A stretch of 64,000 nt of DNA from an uncultured Aquimonas sp. (GTDB lineage Bacteria > Pseudomonadota > Gammaproteobacteria > Xanthomonadales > Xanthomonadaceae), in assembly GCF_937888285.1 (NCBI RefSeq), contig NZ_CALART010000007.1:1-64000 (forward strand), given 5' to 3'. Made by a program: the position numbers and the translations under genes. Position 1 is the stretch's first letter, and each line of letters opens with the position of its first letter. The notes beneath the pieces are model-generated. The model worked only from the letters and a program-made list of their open reading frames with translations. It did not search any database and was not told the DNA's origin. Positions 24,565 through 34,400 of the stretch are shown here, one piece after another.

Positions 24565-25110
24565 ATGCGCCATCTGCTGCCGCTTACCCTGCCCTTCGCC
24601 CTGCTGCTCGGCGCCTGCGATGCCGCCGAACGCGACGCGCCGCCCGCCGCGACCGCGGCAACGCCTGCAAGCGCCGCCGCTGCGGACGCGCCCCCCGCCG
24701 AAACCGGCAGCGTCGTGCGCATGCGCGTCGACGGCGTGGACTGGCAGGCCGACCGCGAGTTCTTCTGCGCCGTGCATCCGCCGGGCATGGACCGCGCGGT
24801 GCTGGTCAGCGCCTCGCTGGGGCCGAAGGACGCGAACGAGCAGACCTTCAACTTGAACCTCAGCGGCATCGACGGCCCCGGGCGCGTGCACCTGCAGAGC
24901 AGCGCCTCGTGGGTGCACACGATCCAGCTGGCCAATCTCGATGCCGCGCGCTTTCTCAACGGCGGCGCGATGGGCTTCGACATCGAGGTCGAGCTGCTCG
25001 CGGTCTCGGCCGACCCCGTTCGCGTGGAAGCGCGCTTCGCCGGTCAGCTGATGAGCAGCGCCGGCAGCGTGCTGCGCATCGAGGACGGCTACCTGCGCTG
25101 CAGCGAATGA
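24565..25110 (+). CDS. Predicted lipoprotein
   Basis: This 181-residue protein begins MRHLLPLTLPFALLLGACDA. LLGAC is a lipobox, so Cys18 should be lipid-modified and the protein tethered to a membrane. An alanine/proline linker (residues 20-50) precedes a compact domain (VVRMRVDGVDWQADREFFCA, then FNLNLSGIDGPGRVHLQSSA and a closing LRIEDGYLRCS). No family was recognised. Two further cysteines, in FFCAVH and YLRCSE, could form a disulfide. It stands 32 bases before the beta-helix gene on the same strand, so they may be cotranscribed. The role is unknown. Confidence 0.75.
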   Translation: MRHLLPLTLPFALLLGACDAAERDAPPAATAATPASAAAADAPPAETGSVVRMRVDGVDWQADREFFCAVHPPGMDRAVLVSASLGPKDANEQTFNLNLSGIDGPGRVHLQSSASWVHTIQLANLDAARFLNGGAMGFDIEVELLAVSADPVRVEARFAGQLMSSAGSVLRIEDGYLRCSE

Positions 25111-25142
25111 GGCCCGCCCGCACTTCGACCCGAGGACTGCCC

Positions 25143-26708
25143 ATGCACCGTCTTGCTTCCGCGGCGACTGCCGCCCTGCTGGTCGCCGGCCACAGCCAGG
25201 CCGCCATCTTCACCGTCGACACCAGCAGCGATGCCGCGCTGAGCGACTGCACGCCGGCGCCGGCCGACTGCTCGCTGCGCGGCGCGATCCTCGCCGCCAA
25301 CGGCATGCCCGGTGCCGACCGCATCGAGTTCGCCCTGCCGGAAAGCGACCCCGGCTACCAGCCGGCCAGCGCGCACTGGCGCATCGAGGCACAGAGCGCG
25401 ATGCCCAACAACGCCGGCGACCTGGAGATCGACGGCTACACCCAGCCCGGCGCACTCGCCAACACGCAGTCGCCCGAGGCCGGCGGCAGCAGCGCCGTGC
25501 TGAAGATCGAGCTGCGCAATGCCGGGCAGTCGTCCAACACCGGCATCGACAGCAGCAGCGCCAACTTCGATGCACGGCTGGTGTTGCGCGGGCTGGCGAT
25601 CAGCCGTTTCGCCTCGCAGGTGGTGCTGAGCGGCGGCGCGGCGCATCGGGTCGAGGGCTGCTTTCTCGGCACCGACATCAGCGGCACCGCAGCGTCGCAG
25701 ACCGGCAATTCGGGGCTCGGCATCGGCGTGCGCGTGCAGGGCGAGGGGCCGTATCTGATCGGCGGCGAGACGCCGGCCGCGCGCAATGTGCTGTCGGGCC
25801 TGTTGAGCGGCATCGTCTCGTTCTCGGTGCCGAACGGTCTGCGCATCCGCGGCAATCTGATCGGCACCAATGCCGCCGGCACTGCGGCCATTGCCAACCG
25901 CAGTTACGGCATCGACCTCACCAGCTTCCGTGATGTCGTGATCGGCGGCACCACGGCGGCGGCGCGGAACATCATCTCCGGCAACGAGTTCACTGCGATC
26001 CAGCTCGGTGCCGGCACCGCGCCGGCAACGTTTCCGAACCTGCGCGTGCTGGGCAACCACATCGGCACCGACTGGAGCGGCAGCCTGCCGATTCCGAACG
26101 GCCGCAACGCGGCCAGCCCCAGCCAGCCGCAGCCTTCGATCCTGCTGTTCGCCGGTGGCGCCTGCAGCGTGCAGATCGGTGGATTCAATCCGGGCGAGGC
26201 GAACCTGATTGCCCACGGCGGCGCGCAGGGCATCCTGGTCGGCACCTGCACGCGGGTGGCCAGCGCCGGCAACCTGCACATCGGCCATCGCGGCATGGCG
26301 ATCGACACCTCCGGCACGAGTTTTGCCGACGGGCCCACCGCCAACGACGCGGGCGATGCCGACAGCGGCGGCAACCGCCTGCAGAACTCACCGGACGTCG
26401 TGGACGTCGTACCGGTCGGCGCCGACCGCTTCCGCCTCGATCTGCGCGTCGACAGCGCGCCGGGCAATGCGACCTATCCGCTGCGCGTCGATGCCTTCCG
26501 CGGGCGCGGCGCGGACCTGCTCGAACACCTGGCCCAGCGCACGATCACCCTGGCCGAGGCGCAGACCGTGGTGTCGATCGAGCTGCCGCTCACCGCGCTG
26601 ACCGACGGCGTGGTGCAGCTCTTGGCGACTGATGCCGAAGGCAATACCAGCGAGGTCGGTCGCTACGCCCTGGACCCGGTGTTCGCTGACGGCTTCGAGT
26701 CGCTCTGA
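25143..26708 (+). CDS. Secreted CSLREA-type parallel beta-helix protein
   Basis: This 521-residue protein has a signal peptide (LASAATAALLVAGHSQA). The mature start IFTVDTSSDAALSDCTPAPA, then DCSLRGAILAAN, is the CSLREA-type N-terminal domain. It is followed by right-handed beta-helix rungs with recurring IGGxTAAARNxISGN and GNLIGTNAAGTAAIAN. This layout is common in extracellular proteins of this group. It ends DPVFADGFESL, one of the shared C-terminal tails. Beta-helix proteins often bind or cut polysaccharide, but no catalytic residues are recognisable. Only the lipoprotein gene is close by; downstream begins the 204-bp repeat array. Confidence 0.87.
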   Translation: MHRLASAATAALLVAGHSQAAIFTVDTSSDAALSDCTPAPADCSLRGAILAANGMPGADRIEFALPESDPGYQPASAHWRIEAQSAMPNNAGDLEIDGYTQPGALANTQSPEAGGSSAVLKIELRNAGQSSNTGIDSSSANFDARLVLRGLAISRFASQVVLSGGAAHRVEGCFLGTDISGTAASQTGNSGLGIGVRVQGEGPYLIGGETPAARNVLSGLLSGIVSFSVPNGLRIRGNLIGTNAAGTAAIANRSYGIDLTSFRDVVIGGTTAAARNIISGNEFTAIQLGAGTAPATFPNLRVLGNHIGTDWSGSLPIPNGRNAASPSQPQPSILLFAGGACSVQIGGFNPGEANLIAHGGAQGILVGTCTRVASAGNLHIGHRGMAIDTSGTSFADGPTANDAGDADSGGNRLQNSPDVVDVVPVGADRFRLDLRVDSAPGNATYPLRVDAFRGRGADLLEHLAQRTITLAEAQTVVSIELPLTALTDGVVQLLATDAEGNTSEVGRYALDPVFADGFESL

Positions 26709-26759
26709 GCTTGGCGCCGCGCGAGAGGCGGAAACAAGGGTGCCTGCTCATTGCTTGTC

Positions 26760-28132
26760 TGGCCTGCGCGCACAGCTCGCTCATCTACCCTATGCGCACA
26801 GCGGGTTTCGGCTTTGATCCATGCTGCGCGTACAGCAGGTTTCGGCTTTGATCCACGCACGGCGTCTCTCGTGGTTGTAGGGTGGATAAGGGCAGCGCAT
26901 CCACCAGCACGTCCGGTGGAAGCCCTGCGCCCAGCGAAGCCTCACCGTAGCCAGCCCTGGCATCAGCCGGAAGCGAAGCGCCCGGCGAGCCCGAAGAGCT
27001 GGTAGATGCGCTTCGCTTATCTACCCTACGCGCACAGCGGATGTCGGCTTCGATCGGCGCGCGGCGTCTCTCGCGATCGTAGGGTGGATAAGCGCAGCGC
27101 ATCCACCAGCACGTCCCGCAGAAGCCGGGCATCCAGCGGAGGCTCACGGTAGCCGGCCCGGAACATCGGCCCGAGGCGAAGTGGCCTTCAAGCGCCGAAG
27201 AGCTGGTAGATGCGCTTCGCTTACCTGCCCTACGCGCACAGTAGATTCCGGCTTTGATCCACGCGCGGCGTCTCTCGCGATCGTAGGGTGGATAAGCGCA
27301 GCGCATCCACCAGCACGTCCCGCAGAAGCCGGGCATCCAGCGGAGGCTCACGGTAGCCGGCCCGGAACATCGGCCCGAGGCGAAGTGGCCTTCAAGCGCC
27401 GAAGAGCTGGTAGATGCGCTTCGCTTACCTGCCCTACGCGCACAGTAGATTCCGGCTTTGATCCACGCGCGGCGTCTCTCGCGATCGTAGGGTGGATAAG
27501 CGCAGCGCATCCACCAGCACGTCCCGTGGAAGCCGGGCATCCAGCGGAGGCTCACGGTAGCCGGCCCGGAACATCAGCCCGAGGCGAAGTGGCTTTCAAG
27601 CGCCGAAGAGCTGGTAGATGCGCTTCGCTTATCTACCCTACGCGCACAGCGGATGTCGGCTTCGATCGGCGCGCGGCGTCTCTCGCGATCGTAGGGTGGA
27701 TAAGCGCAGCGCATCCACCAGCACGTCCCGCAGAAGCCGGGCATCCAGCGGAGGCTCACGGTAGCCGGCCCGGAACATCGGCCCGAGGCGAAGTGGCCTT
27801 CAAGCGCCGAAGAGCTGGTAGATGCGCTTCGCTTACCTGCCCTACGCGCACAGTAGATTCCGGCTTTGATCCACGCGCGGCGTCTCTCGCGATCGTAGGG
27901 TGGATAAGCGCAGCGCATCCACCAGCACGTCCCGCAGAAGCCGGGCATCCAGCGGAGGCTCACGGTAGCCGGCCCGGAACATCGGCCCGAGGCGAAGTGG
28001 CCTTCAAGCGCCGAAGAGCTGGTAGATGCGCTTCGCGTGTCTACCCTACGCGCACAGCGGATTTCGGCTTCGATCCACGCACGGCGTCTCTCGTGGTTGT
28101 AGGGTGGACAAGCGCAGCGCATCCACCAGCAC
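26760..28132. repeat. Tandem array of seven 204-bp units
   Basis: The anchor GTAGGGTGGATAAGCGCAGC (with small changes) recurs at about 26877, 27079, 27283, 27487, 27691, 27895 and 28099, spaced 202 and then 204 bp. Each unit also has the opposite-facing relative AGCTGGTAGATGCGCTTCGC, so every unit is an inverted pair of palindromes. Units 2 and 5 are the same variant (CTTCGATCGGCGCGCGG), and units 3, 4 and 6 share CTTTGATCCACGCGCGG. The outermost units 1 and 7 share GATCCACGCACGG and TGGTTGTAG. No CRISPR-like spacers and no gene are present; long frames through it are repeats only. Confidence 0.93.
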
Positions 28133-28321
28133 GCGCCGCGGGTTGAAGTCGACCAGCGGGCGCGAGCCGACGACGGTGAAGCTCGGATCGGGGCTGCCGT
28201 CCTCCAGCAGGGGCACCGCCGCGCCGAGGTAGCTGCCTTCTGCGGCGTTGATCACCCGACCCACCGCCAGCACCCGCCGATGCGCATCGAGCGTCGCCGA
28301 ATTCAGCAGGGTCTGCTCATC
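28133..28321 (-). pseudogene. Fragment of a delta-60 repeat protein
   Basis: Minus-strand translation reads DEQTLLNSATLDAHRRVLAV, GRVINAAEGSYLGAAVPLLE, DGSPDPSFTVVGSRP and ends NPRR. LLEDGSPDPSF is a delta-60 repeat ending like those in the gene at 19024-20553. The fragment begins without a start codon and passes straight into the last unit of the 204-bp array, so its downstream half was lost, probably when the array arose or recombined. No C-terminal FADGFE tail remains. Confidence 0.6.
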
Positions 28322-28360
28322 GGGCGCGCCTTGATCCGCGCCATGTGCGCTTGCCCAGGC

Positions 28361-28386
28361 GCGGGGCCGCCCACGAGCGGCCCCGC
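28361..28386 (-). terminator. Strong hairpin after the giant surface-protein gene
   Basis: GCGGGGCCGC at 28361-28370 and its exact complement GCGGCCCCGC at 28377-28386 form a 10-pair GC stem with a six-base loop. It lies about 78 bases past the stop of the DUF11 gene, the right place for its transcription end. No T-run is evident, so termination would be intrinsic-weak or Rho-dependent. Confidence 0.55.
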
Positions 28387-28463
28387 AGCCCCTTGATCCG
28401 TGCCCGCTGACCTTGCGACCGGCCCTCCCTGGCCGGTCACCACCCACGGGCCACTGCGGGTCT

Positions 28464-31400
28464 TCAGTCGATGCGGCGGCGCAGGCTCCAGCCGCCGGCG
28501 AACAGCACCAGCAGCACCAGCAGCAGGCGGCCGCCCTCGTCCAGGCTCGGGATCACCGCCGGGCGGAACACCGGCACGCGCACGTCGACGTCGTCGACAT
28601 TGTTGTCGGGCGTGGGGTCGGGCCCGTTGCTGCCGTCGTCGCGCACCCGCACGGTGTTGACGATGGTCTGACCGAAGGCGCTGTTCTCGATCCGGACCGC
28701 GAACTGCACCACGCCCTCGGCGCCGGCCGCGAGCGGGCCGATCGCCAACACGCAGGGGCTGCCCGCGGTCGCACCGTCAGCGCAGCTCCAACCCGCCGAG
28801 CTTCCGGCGAGGTTGAAGCGGGTGTGCACGGGTACGGTCTCCAGCAGCTCGACGCCGGTCGCGTTCTGGTTGCCGACGTTGCGGTAGCGGATCTCGTAGA
28901 CCAGCACCTGGCCGGGCAGCAGCTGGGTCGAGGACGGCGTCTTGGTCACGGTCAGGTCGGGGCTCGCGTTGACCGGCGTGGTGTCGCTGGCGCTGTTGTC
29001 GTCGGGGGTCGGGTCAGGCCCGTTGGCGCCGTCGTCGGCGATGCTCACCGTGTTCGCGATCTGCTCCACGCCCGCCGACAGCGGGCTGTCGACGACCACC
29101 GCGAAGTTCGCACTGGCCACCGGCGCACCGGCCGCCACCGCGCCCACCGCCAGCGTGCAGGCGCTGCCTGCCGGCGCGGCGTCAGCGCAGCTCCAGCCGG
29201 GGCTGCTGCCGGCGGCACTGAAGCGTGCGTGCAGGGGCACGGTCTCGCTCAGCACGACGCCAGTCGCGTCCTGGGTGCCGACATTGCGGTAGCCGAGGCT
29301 GTAGACCACGGTGCCGCCGGGCGTGGTGCTGATGTCGCCGTCGGTCTTGCTGACCTGCAGATCGGGCGCGGCGCCCACCGGCGTGGTGTCGGTGGCGCTG
29401 TTGTTGCCGGGCGTCGGATCGGGGCCACCGCTGCCGTCATCGGCAATCGTCACGGTGTTCTCGATCTGCTCGACGCCCGCTGGCAGCGGGTTCAGCACCG
29501 TCAGCGCGAAGCTCGCGCTGCCGCTGCCGCCGGCGTTCAGCGCGCCGATGCTCAAGGTACAGCTGGTGCCGGCCGGTGCCGCGTCCGCGCAGCTCCAGCC
29601 GGGGCTGCTGCCGGCCGCGGCGAAGCGGGTATGGGCCGGCACCGTCTCGGTGATCACTACGCCGCTGGCGTTCTGGCTGCCGACGTTCTGGTAGGCGAGG
29701 GTGTAGACCACGCTGCCGCCCGCGCTGGTGCTGATGCCGCCGTCGGTCTTGCTGATCAGCAGGTCCGGCGCGGCGCCGATCGGCGTGGTGTCGCTGGCGC
29801 TGTTGTTGCCCGGGGTCGGGTCCGGTCCGTTGCTGCCGTCGTCGGCGATCACCGCGGTGTTGAGGATGCTGGTGATGCCGGCCGGAATCGGATCCGGCAG
29901 GCGCACCGCGAAGCTGACGCTGGCGGCCGGCGCACCGGCGGTGACCGCTCCGATCGCCAGCGTGCAGGTGCTGCCGGTCGGTGCCGCGTCGGCACAGCTC
30001 CAGCCGGGGCTGCTGGCGGCGGCATCGAAGGCGGTCGGCGCAGGCACGGTTTCGGTGATCACCACGCCGGTGGCGTTCTGGTTGCCGACGTTGGCATAGC
30101 TCAGCGTGTACACCACCACCGCACCCGGCGCGCCGCTGACGCCGCCGTCGGTCTTGGCCAGGGTGAGGTCGGGCGCGGCGCCGACCGGCGTGGTGTCGCT
30201 GGCGCTGTTGTCGCCGGGGGTGGGATCAGGGCCGTTGCTGCCGTCATCGGCGATTGTCGCGGTGTTGGCGAGCTGCTCGACACCCGCCGCCAGCGGGCTG
30301 TCGACGATCACCGCGAAGTTCGCGCTGGCCGGCGCCGCACCGGCGGCGAGGGCGCCGACCGCAAGCGTGCAGGCGGTGCCGGCCGGGGCGGCGTCGGCAC
30401 AGCTCCAGCCGGGGCTGCTGGCGGCCGCATTGAAGCGCGCATGCAGCGGCACCGTCTCGCTGATCACCACGCCGGTGGCGTTCTGGTTGCCCACGTTGCG
30501 GAAGCTCAGCGCGTACACCACCACGCCGCCCGGCGTGGTGCTCGCGCCGCCGTCGGTCTTGCTGATCTGCAGATCCGGGGCGGCGCTGATCGGGGTGGTG
30601 TCACCGGCCTGGTTGTTGCCCGGGTCCGGATCGGGGCCGTTGCTGCCGTCATCGTCGATGCGCGCGGTGTTGGCGATCTGATCGACACCGGCGGGCAGCG
30701 GCGTGTCGACCGTCAGCGCGAAGCTGAGGCTGCCGGCGGCGGCACCGGCCGCCAGATCGCCGATCGTCAGCGTGCAGGTCGTGCCGGCCGGGGCGGCATC
30801 CGCGCAGCTCCAGCCGGCGCTGCTGCCGGCGGCGTTGAAGCGCGAATGCAGCGGAACGGTCTCGGTGACCACCACGCCGGTGGCGTCCTGGTTGCCGATG
30901 TTCCGATAGCTCAGGGTGTAGACGAGGGTGGCGCCGGGCGCGGTGCTGACGCCGCCGTCGGTCTTGAGCAGCAGCAGGTCGGGCGCGGCGACGATCGGCA
31001 CCGGCGTCGGGTCCTCGTCGCCGGGCAGGCTCGGATCATCGCTGAGGCCGGTCGGCAGCTCGTTCGAGCGGATGCGGGCCTGGTTCACCGTGCCGACCAC
31101 GCCGGCCGGCAGCGGGTTGACGATGCGCACCGCGAACTCGCGGTCGACGGTGCTGGCAGCGGGCACGGTGCCAACCACCAGGGTGCAGGGCGTGCCCGCC
31201 GGCGCCGCGTTCGCGCAGCTCCAGCCGGGGGTGCTGCCGGCGACGCTGAACAGGGTGTGCGCGGGCACGGTCTCGTCGAGCTCAACGCCGGTCAGCGGCG
31301 TGCTGGCCGGGTTGCTGATGCGCAGGGTGAAGCGCACCACGTCGCCCGGTGACACGTTGCCCGAGGCATCGGCGTCATCGAACAGCACGAAGGTCTTGGT

Positions 31401-34400
31401 CAGGCCGTTGCCGGGCACATCCAGCGAGGCGGTGTCGTTGATGTCCGGGTACTCGCGATCGTCCGGATTGGTGCTGCCGGGATACGAACTGGCGGCGGTA
31501 TTGGTGGCCGTGTTGAGCACCGGGTTCGGGGTCGGCGGGTTGCTGGCGAGCGCGGCGCTGAAGGTCGCCGCCACGCTGCCGCCGGCCGGCACCGCGCCCT
31601 GCGGCAGGGTCGCCGCGGGGTCGCTGCGCAGGCGCACGGTCAGCTGGCCCGCGCCCGGGCCGGGCACGCTGTCCAACAGGAAGCCTGCCGGCACCGACAC
31701 CGGCGTGACGCTGGCGAGGTTCCAGGTGACGGCGTCGAGGATGTCGATGATCTCGATGTCGTAGGCCGGGGCGCCGCCGCTGTTGCTGAGCTGCAGACCG
31801 ATCTGCACCACGCCGTTGGCCAGCGGGCCCATGGTCTTGTCGATCGCGAGCAGCGGCTCGACCACGTCGATGCTGGCGCTGCTGGTGACCGGCGCAGTGG
31901 TTCCAGTGCTGAACGAGGCTTCGTTGGTCAGGACGATCCCGGCCACGTTCTGCGGCAGATTGACCACGCGTGCGACCACGGTGACCTGCAGCCAGTCATT
32001 GGTGGTATCGCCGTCGGCCGGATTGAGCAGGGTGCCGAAGTCGAAGGTCGTGGTGTCGTTGCGGCCGTCGCCGAGCAGGGCATCACTGAACACCGGGGTG
32101 CCGGGCAGGCTGGTGCTGATGCCGGGGTTGCCGAACACCACCGCGCCGGCGCCGATCACCTCAAGCACGCCTGCCGCCGAGGCCGGCAGTCGATCGACCA
32201 GAACGGCGTTGGTGGAGGTGCCCTGCGGGAATCCGACTGTCAGGGTGTAGGTGACGGTCTCGCCGATCGCCAGATCGAGCAGGGCCGGCGAGCCGGCGCC
32301 CGAGCCGGTGTCGGCGAGATCGCTGGCGCTGGTGACCTTGACCAGGCTCGGGGCCCAGACCACGAAGCTGGCGCTGACTGGCGAAGTGTTGCGGCGGCGG
32401 GTTTCACCGGCGACGAACAGCGGCTGCGAATCGAAGCGCAGCGCGGCGCTGTTGCTGTAGGTCAGGCCGGGGTTGACCGCATTGCTGACGGTGACCTGGT
32501 AGCGCAGGGTGCAGCTGGCGCTGGCCAGGGGCAGGGTCGGCAGGCTGAAGCTCAGCAGCGGAGCGGCGCTGGCGTCGGTCACGACACCGGCGCAGGTGCC
32601 GCTGGTCGAGCCGTTGATGAAGCTCGCGCCCGGGTTGGGCAGCTGATCGGTGACCGCCAGGTTGTAGGCGTCGGCGGTCGAGCCGCCGGCGCCGGTCTGA
32701 TGCGACAGGGTCAGCTCGTAGGTCACCACGTCACCGGCCTGCACGATGTGCGGCGCGGCCGGCGTGGCGATCGCCTTGGCCAGCTGCAGACGCGGTTCGA
32801 CGATATCGACGGCGACGGTGCCGACCGCGGTCGGCGCGGTGTCGGTGCGCAGGCTGGCCGTGTTGATCTGGTCATCGACGCCGCCGACGCTGCCGGCGCT
32901 GTCCATGACCTGGGCGATCACCTCGAACTCGATCTGGTTGCTGCCGGCGGCGCCGCCCGGGGCGGTGGTCAGGGTGCCGAGTGTCCACACCACGCGATCG
33001 TCGAAGGCGTCAGCGTCGGGGCCATCGCTGGCCACACCCGCGGTGCCGACCGCCGGCGCGCCGCTGATCGACGAACCCACGCTGACGATCCGCGAAGACA
33101 GCACGCGCATCGACACCGTGCCGGTGGGCAACTGGTCCTCGACCACGGCGCCGGGGCTGACGCCGGCGGGCAGGGTCGCAGTGAAGCGGTAGGTGACCTG
33201 TTCGCCGATGGTCAGGTCGGGCACGCCGGCACCGAGCTGGGCGCTGCCGGTGTCAGGTTCCGAAGTGGCGAACACGCTCTTGACCATGCCCGGCACGGTT
33301 ACCGCGATGGTGTGCGAGTCGCTGGCCGAGTAGGCGCGACCGAAGGGGCCGTCGGGCGCGGCCGGATCGACCGAGCGATAGCTGGCGTTGGCGGTGTTGA
33401 CCACCGAGGCGCCGGTGGCGACCGTCGTGTCCAGGGTCGCGGTGTAGCTCAGTTCGAGCTGGCAGCCCAGCGGCAACTGGTCGACACCGATCGCGATCTC
33501 GGTCGGCGTCGAGGCGTTGACCACCACCGGCGCCGGCAGGCAGGTGCCGGTGGTCTGGAACAGAAGGTCGCGCAGGTTGACCAGCTGCGGCGGCAGGGTG
33601 TCGACGATCTGCACGGCCTGGGCATCGGCGGTGGAACCGCTGCTGTGGCGCAGCACCACGCTGAAGTCGACGTCATCGCCGGCCTGGCCGCTGCTGAGGC
33701 TGCCGACCTTGTCGACCAGCAGCTGCGGTTCGACCAGATCCAGCGGCGCAGTCGCGGTGCCCGACAGGCCCGGGCCGAACTGCACGCTGGCGGTGTTGGT
33801 CAGCTGATCGCCGCTGGCATTGGCCGGCAGGTCGCGCACGCGGGTGACCACCTCGATGACGATGGTGTCCTCGCCCGGCGCGGGCGGGTTCAGCACCTGG
33901 CCGAAGTTGAACTCGATGCGGTCGTTGATGCCGTCGCCGAGCTGGGCGTCGCTCACGCTCGGAATCGGGTTCGGAATCGCCGGGCTCAAGCCCGGGCTGA
34001 TCGAGATGACGCTGCCGCCGAGGATCTCCAGCACGCCGCCCGCAAAGGGCGCCTGATCGGCGATCACCACCTGCGGAATGGAGCCCTCGGGCAGGGTCGC
34101 GGTGATGCGGAAGGTTGCGATCTCTCCGATTGTGAGATCGGCCACGGCCGGCCGCACCTGTCCGATCTGGGTGAAGGGCAGCGAGGTCGAGAACAGGCTC
34201 TTGCCCAGGGTGACCGCGGTGATGCCCAGCGTGGCGGTGTCGGTGTCGCGGTAGTCGTTGGGGCCGACGCCGCTGCCGTTGCGCTCACCGCCGTCGCTGC
34301 CGCCCGCGCCCGGCGTGGTCGAGCCGGTCGGATTGGCGACACTGCCGGCGCCCGGCAGGCTGCTGTAGGCAAGGTTCGCGGTATTGGCCAGGGCCGTGCC

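Noticed and set aside
26760..28146. CRISPR array or repeat protein at the 204-bp repeats
   Set aside because: The units are 204 bp with no short repeat plus variable spacer pattern. The open frames across them have no start signals and merely translate the palindromes.
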